Positions 26,719-33,870 of a stretch of DNA of 64,000 nucleotides are shown piece after piece (position 1 is the stretch's first letter; every line of letters begins with the position of its first letter). Made by a program: the position numbers and the translations under genes. Origin of the DNA: Bythopirellula sp041737835. Its GTDB lineage: Bacteria > Planctomycetota > Planctomycetia > Pirellulales > Lacipirellulaceae. Where the stretch lies: NCBI GenBank assembly GCA_041737835.1, contig JBGSQY010000027.1; one strand, written 5' to 3'. The notes under the pieces are model-generated. The model did no database searches. It was not told the DNA's origin and saw only the letters and a list, made by a program, of their open reading frames with translations.

Positions 26719-27777
26719 TCAGTTCTTGTGATAGGCAGCGGCTTGGCGGAGGACTTCTTGTTGGGCGGCGAGCAAATCGCTCAAGCGAATCGGACCGATG
26801 TCGCGAAGTTGTTGGCGGAAGGCCTTGGCTTCGCGGCGCGGCAAACCACGCAGTACGCGTTTCAAAGTTTTTTCGCCGGTTCCCACGAGGGCGAGCGACA
26901 CGACTTGTGATTCACATTGCGACAGCGCGCCGAGCAAGGCTTCGTCGGAAAGTTTTTCTATGCGCGTTTGGCATTCGGCCGCGGTGAGTTGAGCGAACGG
27001 ATCGAGTTGTTGTGTGGTTTGAGACGCTTTGGGAAGCGGTTCGTAGCGCATCGGAGGCCGCAAGGTTTCGCGTTGCGGCGTTGATTGGCAATATTCACTG
27101 GCGATTGTGGAAGTTGCTTTGGGCAACCTGCCGCCAATCACGGTCGAATGATTTGGTGATGCAGGAGTCGTGGTGCGGCTCATGATGCGTTCGACCATTT
27201 CGCGACCAGCGGCCATTCGTTCCTGGCGCCGACGATGATCGTGAATCCACTGTGTGACTTGTGCCTCGATCACGCGGATCGCGTGTTCGTCGGTCGTGTC
27301 GAGTTCGCCCAATCGGTCGAGAATGTCGGATTGTTGTGCGGCAGGGAGTTTGTTCAGTAGTTCAGCGGCGCGACTGGGATCGAGTCGTGATAGTACGACA
27401 GCAATTGTCTGCGCACTTTCGCTTTTGAGCATCTCGACCAGAAACTCGGCGTCGTTCGCCGATAGGCTTTGGAGCAAGTGAGTTGGTTGATGTAGGACCG
27501 GGGAATAATCGTCGTGATCGATTCGCTCTTGTAACGAGGCTTCTAATTCCACGCCTGTCGAAGAATGTTCCACGGGTTGAGCCAAGCTTTGCCGGAACTC
27601 GGCAACGATTCGGCGTTGTTCGTCGGGATCGACGTCCGTGAGCTGATCAAGTTGCAGGCGGACGCTACGGGCCTGTTGCGGCGAGAGCGTGCTCAGAATC
27701 CGATCGCTCCATGCCTCGTCGAGGCTGGCAACCAGAATAGCGACTTTGCGTAGTGATTTGTCTTGAATAGTTTTCAT
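26719..27777 (-). CDS. fliG: Flagellar motor switch protein FliG
   Basis: A 352-residue rotor protein with the three armadillo-like FliG domains. The middle domain shows ESAQTIAVVLSRLDPSRAAELLNKLP, a linker of about residues 200-270 is Pro/Thr-rich, and the C-terminal torque domain (EALLGALSQCESQVVSLALV ... LKRVLRGLPRREAKAFRQQL) ends with the charged ridge helix. Placed between fliF and fliH as usual. Confidence 0.94.
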   Translation of the reverse strand: MKTIQDKSLRKVAILVASLDEAWSDRILSTLSPQQARSVRLQLDQLTDVDPDEQRRIVAEFRQSLAQPVEHSSTGVELEASLQERIDHDDYSPVLHQPTHLLQSLSANDAEFLVEMLKSESAQTIAVVLSRLDPSRAAELLNKLPAAQQSDILDRLGELDTTDEHAIRVIEAQVTQWIHDHRRRQERMAAGREMVERIMSRTTTPASPNHSTVIGGRLPKATSTIASEYCQSTPQRETLRPPMRYEPLPKASQTTQQLDPFAQLTAAECQTRIEKLSDEALLGALSQCESQVVSLALVGTGEKTLKRVLRGLPRREAKAFRQQLRDIGPIRLSDLLAAQQEVLRQAAAYHKN

Positions 27778-27793
27778 ATGGGAGCTTCAGGTC

Positions 27794-29470
27794 TTAGCTG
27801 GCGTTAGAAATCCAGGTGCGCAAAATGGCCGCGGCCGAATCGGGGTCTTCTTTGACGATGGCGGTTAGTTCGTCGCGGAGGCTGGTGCCTTTCTTCAAAC
27901 GAAGACGGGGCCGTTCTTCGTCTGCTTCCTGTTCCTCTTCGCTGGATTCGGATTTGTCATTCGTCGTGGAACCCGTGCCTCCAGCGATGGTCAGCGTAGG
28001 ATTGGCCGCGGCGGCGAGCGGTTCCGGCGTGGGCAAACCTTTGACGAGCGAACGCAGCATCACAAGCCCGACCAAGACCAATCCACTCATCGTGAGCGTG
28101 TTGAAGTTTTGGCTCGTCCAGACGAGAGCATCGCTGGCAATGGATGGCTCTTCGATGGTTTCTGGCGTGAGTGTTTCAAAGAACGAAACCACGACGTCGC
28201 TCAAGTTGTATTGAGCGAGCTCCTTGGGTAGCAGCGGCACGACCGCGGCTTTGACGGAATCTTCCACGTCTTTCTTATAAACTTCGAGCGTGGTGTTGAT
28301 ATCGGCGGGCAACGGTTGATTGGGATCCTCGCCTTTGCGTCGTTGTTGCTCGCGATACATCGAGATGAGATAACCGGTGGGTACGGCCACTGCCGCGCGG
28401 ACATGTTCGGGAACGAGGCCGGCTTGAGTTGTCAGTTCGTCCTTGGTTGGAACAAAGTAATTTTGTTCCGATTGTGTGTCTGATTCGGTGTTCTTGACGG
28501 TCACTTCGTTGACACCTTCCGCTCCGCGGCCAGGACCTTGTGCCACCAAGCCGGGGCGGCCCCCTTTGTTGAGGTGCTGGGTGTCGATAACTTTTTCTTG
28601 GTTCGATTCGCGCAAGGCGGTGGCTTCTCCTTCGGCTGCGATCGTGCGAGTTTCGGCCGTGAGCGTCGGACTCAACTCAGCGGTCACTTGCACCTGCACG
28701 CCGGGGATGTGCATCAGCAATTTTTCGATCTTGCCCTGCATTTGACGCTCGAAGGCCACCCTATGTTGAAAATAGGGCGTATCGAACGACTCGGGAGAGA
28801 TTTCATCGCCGAAGGTGTTGCCGTCGCCCAAGTTGATGACCGTAACGTCATCGATGTTGAGATTGGCGATCGCACCAGCGACGGCCTTACGAATGAGTTT
28901 TGTGCGCTGCGGATCAAGCGACCGTCCCGGGGCGGGGCGAACACTGACGGTCGCGCTGGCTTGAGCAGCACGCGACAGGCCGCGAGCTTCGGTGACGTCG
29001 TAAATGACTTTGGCTTCTTCAATGCCGTCCATAGCGCGGATGATCATTGAAAGTTGTTGTTCGCGCGCGGCCTTCAAACGTTCGCGGCGTGTTTTGTCGT
29101 CGACGAACGGCCCCAAATCGAGCGCCTGCAAAATGATCGAATCGTGATTGGGGGGCAGCGCACCGGCGTCGGCCACCGCACCCAAATACTCCGCCATTTG
29201 GCTGCGGGGGACCATGATGCGATTGCCATTCCGTTCCCAGCCATTAAGGCCGGCTTGGGCAATCGCGGCTTCCACGCGGTCGGCATCCGCAGGGCGGAGC
29301 GATTCGCCATTGAAGAGATAAGCTTCGGGTCCCGCACCGTTTTGTTTGACAAGAAACCCGAGGCTCACGCCAATGACGGCCACGAGCAGCACGGAGGTAA
29401 CCCGAGCAGCAGGGGTCATCGACAGGAACAGATCGCGGATCTGGGCGAAGGCTTGATTCAGGAAATCCAT
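27794..29470 (-). CDS. fliF: Flagellar MS-ring protein FliF
   Basis: A 558-residue protein forming the membrane ring on which the basal body is built. N-terminal membrane helix (RVTSVLLVAVIGVSLGFLV), YscJ-like ring-building motifs (NRIMVPRSQMAEYLGAVADA, IEEAKVIYDVTEARGLSRAA QASATVSVRPAPG), second helix near residues 460-480 (TMSGLVLVGLVMLRSLVKG), and a cytosolic C-terminal tail (DSAAAILRTWISNAS) that binds FliG. Length is normal. Confidence 0.96.
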   Translation of the reverse strand: MDFLNQAFAQIRDLFLSMTPAARVTSVLLVAVIGVSLGFLVKQNGAGPEAYLFNGESLRPADADRVEAAIAQAGLNGWERNGNRIMVPRSQMAEYLGAVADAGALPPNHDSIILQALDLGPFVDDKTRRERLKAAREQQLSMIIRAMDGIEEAKVIYDVTEARGLSRAAQASATVSVRPAPGRSLDPQRTKLIRKAVAGAIANLNIDDVTVINLGDGNTFGDEISPESFDTPYFQHRVAFERQMQGKIEKLLMHIPGVQVQVTAELSPTLTAETRTIAAEGEATALRESNQEKVIDTQHLNKGGRPGLVAQGPGRGAEGVNEVTVKNTESDTQSEQNYFVPTKDELTTQAGLVPEHVRAAVAVPTGYLISMYREQQRRKGEDPNQPLPADINTTLEVYKKDVEDSVKAAVVPLLPKELAQYNLSDVVVSFFETLTPETIEEPSIASDALVWTSQNFNTLTMSGLVLVGLVMLRSLVKGLPTPEPLAAAANPTLTIAGGTGSTTNDKSESSEEEQEADEERPRLRLKKGTSLRDELTAIVKEDPDSAAAILRTWISNAS

Positions 29471-29530
29471 CCATGGACCTCAATTTGACTTGTACTAACT
29501 TCTGAGTTCGGGAGTGCAACCTGCTAGTAT

Positions 29531-29836
29531 CTACACACGAATTTCTCGCACCTCTTGGTAGACCTGCATCATCTTGTTTCTCATTTGCATCATCAGTCGG
29601 AACGCGAGATCCGCTTTTTGGACGGCCGTGAGGACTTCCGCAGGATCGGCATCGCCACCGGTCATCATGGTTTCGACGGCATGGTCGGCTTGATTCTGCA
29701 TGTTGTTGACGTCGCGAATCGAATCGACCAGGAAGTCTTTGAACGATCCGGCGTCAATCGTTGTGGGTTTGTTCAGCGCGGCAGGCGAGGAAATCGACTG
29801 CTGGGCAAACGACTGGGCGGGGGTAATAGCACTCAT
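29531..29836 (-). CDS. fliE: Flagellar rod/MS-ring adaptor FliE
   Basis: A 101-residue protein with the FliE C-terminal pattern: SFKDFLVDSIRDVNNMQNQA, then VLTAVQKADLAFRLMMQMRNKMMQVYQEV. FliE joins the MS ring to the proximal rod and is needed for export-gate function. It follows flgC and precedes fliF, the typical order. Confidence 0.95.
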   Translation of the reverse strand: MSAITPAQSFAQQSISSPAALNKPTTIDAGSFKDFLVDSIRDVNNMQNQADHAVETMMTGGDADPAEVLTAVQKADLAFRLMMQMRNKMMQVYQEVREIRV

Positions 29837-29929
29837 GGCTCGGTAGTTGTCGGCGTTGGCCCCCCAACGTGCGATTACGTCAACTTACGAGACAACAACT
29901 CCTTTCTTTAATTGCGGGTCAAAAGGCGT

Positions 29930-30340
29930 TTAGGCCAAAATTTGCAGGGTGCGGTTGCTGATGTCTTTGGAAACTTCAATTACGCCGACGTTGGCCTCGT
30001 ACGCGCGGGTCGCTCCGAGGGCGTCGACGAATTCGGTGGTCATGTCAATATTTGGGTAGGCCACATAGCCTTCGGCGTCGGCGTCGGGATGGCCCGGTTC
30101 GTATTTCATATTGGGTAACACCGTGGAATATTCAACGCGGTCGATCTTCACACCCTGGCCGCCGCCGGAGGTGGTGATTTCGTCGTCCGTTTGAAAAATC
30201 ACAAACCGTGGGGTGTATGGTTCCACTTGGCCGGACTCATTGCGCGTCGTGGAGATATTGGCCAGATTCGACGAAATCGCGTCGAGTCGTGTCCGCTGGG
30301 CAATCAAGCCGCTCGAACTGACATCGAAGACCGAATACAT
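29930..30340 (-). CDS. flgC: Proximal rod protein FlgC
   Basis: A 136-residue rod subunit. The N-terminal rod motif (SSGLIAQRTRLDAISSNLAN) and the conserved Pro/Asn block (GYVAYPNIDMTTEFVDALGA TRAYEANV) are clear. An AAGGAG ribosome site lies 8 bases before ATG 30340. Second gene after flgB. Confidence 0.96.
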   Translation of the reverse strand: MYSVFDVSSSGLIAQRTRLDAISSNLANISTTRNESGQVEPYTPRFVIFQTDDEITTSGGGQGVKIDRVEYSTVLPNMKYEPGHPDADAEGYVAYPNIDMTTEFVDALGATRAYEANVGVIEVSKDISNRTLQILA

Positions 30341-30376
30341 CGTTGGTTACTCCTTACACGCTATTAATTTGTCCGA

Positions 30377-30811
30377 CTAAACACGCTCGGTCACGGCTGC
30401 CCGGAGCAGACGAAACTGAGCGTTCATGATCGTTAACGCGACATTGTGCTGGGTTTGGTTCTTAGTGATTTCAGTGACCTGTTTTTCCAGGCTGACGTTG
30501 TGCTCATCGTGAAACAAAATGTCGTCGGTCACCTGGCGAACCTTATCCCAAGGTTCTTTGGCGACGTCCATAGGCTCGGCACCGTAGTAGTCGCTGTTTG
30601 CATAGGATGGCAACTCGGCGGCGTGGCGATGGGCGGAGACGGCTTCCTGCAGCTGTGTTTGAAATTTTTCTACTGACAAATCGCGGGACTTGTAGCCCGG
30701 CGTGTCGATATTGGCAATGTTGCCCGCCAACACGCCGTGGCGTGCTTGCGTGAAGTTCACGACCTGCTCGAGCGCGGGCAGGGACGATGAATCAAACATG
30801 TTCGACAGCAT
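30377..30811 (-). CDS. flgB: Proximal rod protein FlgB
   Basis: A 144-residue rod subunit with TQARHGVLAGNIANIDTPGY (rod motif) and a C-terminal helix (NQTQHNVALTIMNAQFRLLR). A GAGG ribosome site lies 5 bases before ATG 30811. It is the first structural gene after the sigma-54 regulator, with a spacer of 167 bases that could hold its own promoter. Confidence 0.96.
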   Translation of the reverse strand: MLSNMFDSSSLPALEQVVNFTQARHGVLAGNIANIDTPGYKSRDLSVEKFQTQLQEAVSAHRHAAELPSYANSDYYGAEPMDVAKEPWDKVRQVTDDILFHDEHNVSLEKQVTEITKNQTQHNVALTIMNAQFRLLRAAVTERV

Positions 30812-30978
30812 GGTTACCTCGTGGGACTTTGGCCCAATGGCTTAGCTGGCACGCAAGCAAGTCACGTACCGACGAAGTTCAAATCAACTTTTGTGTTTCA
30901 AACGGTTTTGGAATTGCTTTGTTTTGTCCCAGTTTCAATGTATTGCGTGTTCTACTCGTGTTTCGTTTCTTGTGCAGT

Positions 30979-32448
30979 TTACGCTGACTGCCGTGGCCGC
31001 AGTTCGGCAGAATCTGCCGATGCCATCGGCAGATTCTGCCGAACGGGGGCTGTCTCGGCGAATTCCTTGGCATGGGGTGCGTAACCATAAGACCGGAGCT
31101 TGCCGCTCAAGGTACGAATGCCGATACCCAAGGCTTCCGCCGTGCGGGCACGGTGTCCTTGATAGTGTTCGAGCGTCGCGACAATCATTTCCCGCTCCAT
31201 GTCTTCGAGCGTCGTGCCAACAGGCAAGGCTGCGGGACGGCGGTAGTCGATGCTCTCGGGTTGCTCGAGCCAGGGCCGAAGTTCAACCGCAGTGATCGCA
31301 CGGCCGTCGTTGAGCACACAAGCTCGTGTGACAATGTTTTCCAGTTCGCGGACATTGCCGGGCCAGTGATAGGCGGCGAACAGATCGCGAACGTCGTCGG
31401 TGAGTGTACAAATGTCGCGGCTCAGCCGTTTGGCGGCGCGCTCGAGGAAGAAATCCGTAAGCAAATGAACGTCTTCATCACGCTCTCTTAGTGGCGGCAA
31501 CATCAGCGGCACGACGGCCAGCCGATAGTACAAGTCTTGGCGGAAGCGACCTGCAGCAACTTCCTTGGCAATGTCGCGGTTGGTGCTGGCCAGGACGCGG
31601 ACATTCGCCGCGCGGGTTTTGCTACAACCGACACGCTCGAAGGTGCGTTCCTGCAAGACACGCAAGAGTTTGGCTTGCAAGCCGAGATCGATTTCCGTGA
31701 TTTCGTCGAGAAAGATCGTGCCGCTTTCAGCAGTTTCAAACCGGCCGATGCGATCATCATCGGCACCGGTGAAAGCTCCGCGGCGATGACCAAAGAGTTC
31801 ACTTTCCGTAAGTTGTGGTGATAGGGCAGGGCAGTTCAGGCTGACCAGCGGCCCCGTGGCACGCTTACTTTGGTGATGAATGGCCTTGGCCACAAGTTCT
31901 TTGCCCGTGCCGCTTTCGCCGCAGATCAAAACTGTCTCGTCAGTCTTTGCTACCTGGGCCAATCGAATACGAAGTTCCTGCATGGCACGACTATTGCCGA
32001 CGAGCCCGGGAATTTCGCCCATGGAAATTGAGGCTGCCGCATGTTGTTCATCAGGAACCAACAGTTGTCCACGCTCAAGGGCACGATTGACGGTCGCTTC
32101 GAGTTGGGTCGCGTTAAAAGGTTTTTCTAAGTAGTCAAACGCTCCATAACGCATCGCTTCGACGGCAGAAGCAATTGTGGCGTGAGCGGTGACCATAATT
32201 ACCTGTACGCGCAAGTTGCGGTGATGAATCTGGCGGATGAATTCGAGTCCATCCATACCGGGCATTTGCAAATCGGTGACGATGACTTGGAATTCGTTGC
32301 GTGTCAGTAGCCCCAAGGCTTCGCTGGCACTCGATGCGCAGATGACTTCGTGGCCAGCTTGGCGGAGAACGTCGGCGACCGATTCGCGCGCTGCCGCGTG
32401 ATCGTCAACGACCAACATCCGCCGGATATGTTTGGCTTGCTGTGCCAT
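30979..32448 (-). CDS. Sigma-54-dependent flagellar response regulator (FleR/FlgR-like)
   Basis: A 489-residue NtrC-family activator. REC domain (about 10-125) with phospho-acceptor in VIVTDLQMPGMDG; AAA+ domain with Walker A GESGTGKELVAKAIHH and the sigma-54 contact loop GAFTGA intact; C-terminal Fis-type HTH (HRARTAEALGIGIRTLSGKL). The gene overlaps the histidine kinase by one base (TAATG) and precedes flgB, so it most likely drives hook/basal-body genes with RpoN, as FleR and FlgR do. The last 25 or so residues lie beyond the HTH and are partly encoded by a 43-base near-perfect palindrome (31002-31044). Confidence 0.92.
   Translation of the reverse strand: MAQQAKHIRRMLVVDDHAAARESVADVLRQAGHEVICASSASEALGLLTRNEFQVIVTDLQMPGMDGLEFIRQIHHRNLRVQVIMVTAHATIASAVEAMRYGAFDYLEKPFNATQLEATVNRALERGQLLVPDEQHAAASISMGEIPGLVGNSRAMQELRIRLAQVAKTDETVLICGESGTGKELVAKAIHHQSKRATGPLVSLNCPALSPQLTESELFGHRRGAFTGADDDRIGRFETAESGTIFLDEITEIDLGLQAKLLRVLQERTFERVGCSKTRAANVRVLASTNRDIAKEVAAGRFRQDLYYRLAVVPLMLPPLRERDEDVHLLTDFFLERAAKRLSRDICTLTDDVRDLFAAYHWPGNVRELENIVTRACVLNDGRAITAVELRPWLEQPESIDYRRPAALPVGTTLEDMEREMIVATLEHYQGHRARTAEALGIGIRTLSGKLRSYGYAPHAKEFAETAPVRQNLPMASADSAELRPRQSA
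31002..31044. repeat. 43-base palindrome in the 3' end of the response-regulator gene
   Basis: Arms of 21 bases (31002-31022 and 31024-31044) are perfect reverse complements around a single central C at 31023; each contains TCGGCAGA and TCTGCCGA. It lies inside the reading frame, encoding about the residues VRQNLPMASADSAEL near the C-terminus. No other copy is seen in the window. It could act as an attenuator-type hairpin in the transcript between the regulator and flgB, or be an inserted REP-like palindrome that lengthened the protein. Confidence 0.85.
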
Positions 32449-33359
32449 TACGCTGCGATCCTGTGCGTTTGAACTTGAGCTTGCTTGTAGGGAAGTTCGA
32501 TGGTGAACGCCGCGCCCCCTTCAGGACAATTGCTGGCTGACACGCGGCCGCCGTGGGCTTCGGCAATACGATGGACGATGGCAAGGCCCAATCCCGTACC
32601 GTTGCTCTTGGTGGTGAAGAACGGCTCAAAGACTTTACCCAAATGATTCTGGCTGAGGCCCTGACCGCTGTCGGCAACCTCGAGAACAAAGCCACGTGGT
32701 CCATCAAAAGCGGTGATCACGAGCTCGCCGCCTTTGGACATCGCGTCGAGCGCATTGAGGGCGAGATTCAGCACGGCACGGCGCAGCATTTCGCGGTCGG
32801 CATAAATCTGGGCCTTCGTGGAAACTTCCAAATCGACGTGAATCGATTGGGCTTTGAGCTGTGGTCCCAGGGCATCGCAAACTTCGCGAATCATATCCAG
32901 GGCTGGAAACGATTGCCAACGGGGCTCACGATGCGACGTGAAATTCAGGAGATCGTTCACGGTAACGTCCAGGGCGATGAACCCTGCCTCGATTTTGGTC
33001 AGGATGTCCATGCTGTCGGCGTCGCTGGTGAGCCGGCGTTTGAGCAAGTCCATGTACAAAGTGACGGGAACCAAACTGTTGCGAACTTCATGGGCGACGT
33101 GCGAGGCCATCCGGCCTAGATCGGCCAGGCGATTTTGCAGCGCTAATTGTTTGTTTTTGACTTCCAGCTCATCGTTCAACCGACGGACTTCGCCTTGCAG
33201 CAACTCATGTGTTTCCTGCAGCCGTACGGTGGCTTCATGCCATGCGGCGAGGACGGTTTCGAGGCTGCAGCCCGCGGTCAATTCAAGTGGCTCCGCCACG
33301 GAGTTCTCCTCCGCGGTGAAGAGTCGCAGGGTCGGCTGATTTTCGTAGCGGGCATTCAT
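32448..33359 (-). CDS. Soluble sensor histidine kinase (FleS/FlgS-like)
   Basis: A 303-residue kinase without membrane helices. A short N-terminal region and coiled coil (about 35-80) lead into the HisKA domain with the phospho-histidine in GRMASHVAHEVRNSLVPV, then an HATPase domain: N box VLNLALNALDAMSKGGELVI, G1 DSGQGLS, F box FEPFFTTKSNGTGLGLAIV. It is the partner of the sigma-54 regulator that follows. Soluble kinases of this layout (FlgS, FlrB, FleS) sense the state of flagellar assembly from the cytosol; applying this here is inference from context. Confidence 0.9.
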   Translation of the reverse strand: MNARYENQPTLRLFTAEENSVAEPLELTAGCSLETVLAAWHEATVRLQETHELLQGEVRRLNDELEVKNKQLALQNRLADLGRMASHVAHEVRNSLVPVTLYMDLLKRRLTSDADSMDILTKIEAGFIALDVTVNDLLNFTSHREPRWQSFPALDMIREVCDALGPQLKAQSIHVDLEVSTKAQIYADREMLRRAVLNLALNALDAMSKGGELVITAFDGPRGFVLEVADSGQGLSQNHLGKVFEPFFTTKSNGTGLGLAIVHRIAEAHGGRVSASNCPEGGAAFTIELPYKQAQVQTHRIAA

Positions 33360-33378
33360 ATTCGTGTCGAATCTTGGG

Positions 33379-33870
33379 TTAGACTTCGGATTGCAAATCG
33401 AGTGAAGTCGTTTGCGCGTCCACGGAAGTGAGCATCATAGGTTTGGGGGATTGTCGTTGATGGGCTTGGTAGGCCCGGCGAGCGGTATTCGCCGATTGCA
33501 CGGTCTGCAATTGGCTGGCCACGCGGTCGCGGCGTTCGATCATCTTTTGTTCGTTTTCGCGTTCCAGCCGCATAATTTCGTCGAGCAAGGTTTGGCACTC
33601 GGCGGCTTGGCGAGCGGAGTGTTCGCGGTCGGTGGTACTGGCCCACACGCGGCTGTCGGGATCTTGAGCATGAAACGGCGTGAGTTGTTGTTCAGTGGTT
33701 TGTAGCACGGCAATCAATTGGTTCTTCACTGCCAATAATCTCAGCAGCGGACCCATTTCGCCGGTGCCGACGAGTTCGGTTTGCTTCAGGCCGAGCTTAT
33801 GCAACTGCACGAGGCAAGCATGCCGTTGCGAGATGAGCTCAGCAAGTTTTTTGGTGGAGTGATCTACCAT
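33379..33870 (-). CDS. FlgN-like flagellar chaperone
   Basis: A 163-residue helical protein (KKLAELISQRHACLVQLHKL near the start; LLRLLAVKNQLIAVLQTTEQ; LDEIMRLERENEQKMIERRD), with the length and pattern of the FlgN family, which escorts hook-filament junction proteins FlgK/FlgL to the export gate. ATG 33870 is chosen over 33900: it overlaps the preceding stop by seven bases (ATGGTAG), suggesting coupling to the TPR gene. The residues after about 125 are Gln/Ser/Thr-rich. Similarity is at the level of family pattern, so the call is moderate. Confidence 0.68.
   Translation of the reverse strand: MVDHSTKKLAELISQRHACLVQLHKLGLKQTELVGTGEMGPLLRLLAVKNQLIAVLQTTEQQLTPFHAQDPDSRVWASTTDREHSARQAAECQTLLDEIMRLERENEQKMIERRDRVASQLQTVQSANTARRAYQAHQRQSPKPMMLTSVDAQTTSLDLQSEV

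Noticed and set aside
30913..30930. GG-N10-GC sequence (GGACAAAACAAAGC, minus strand) upstream of flgB as a sigma-54 promoter
   Set aside because: Only the GG and GC dinucleotides match; the surrounding TGGCAC and TTGC positions do not, so it is no better than chance in a 170-base spacer. It may deserve testing because a sigma-54 activator lies next to it.
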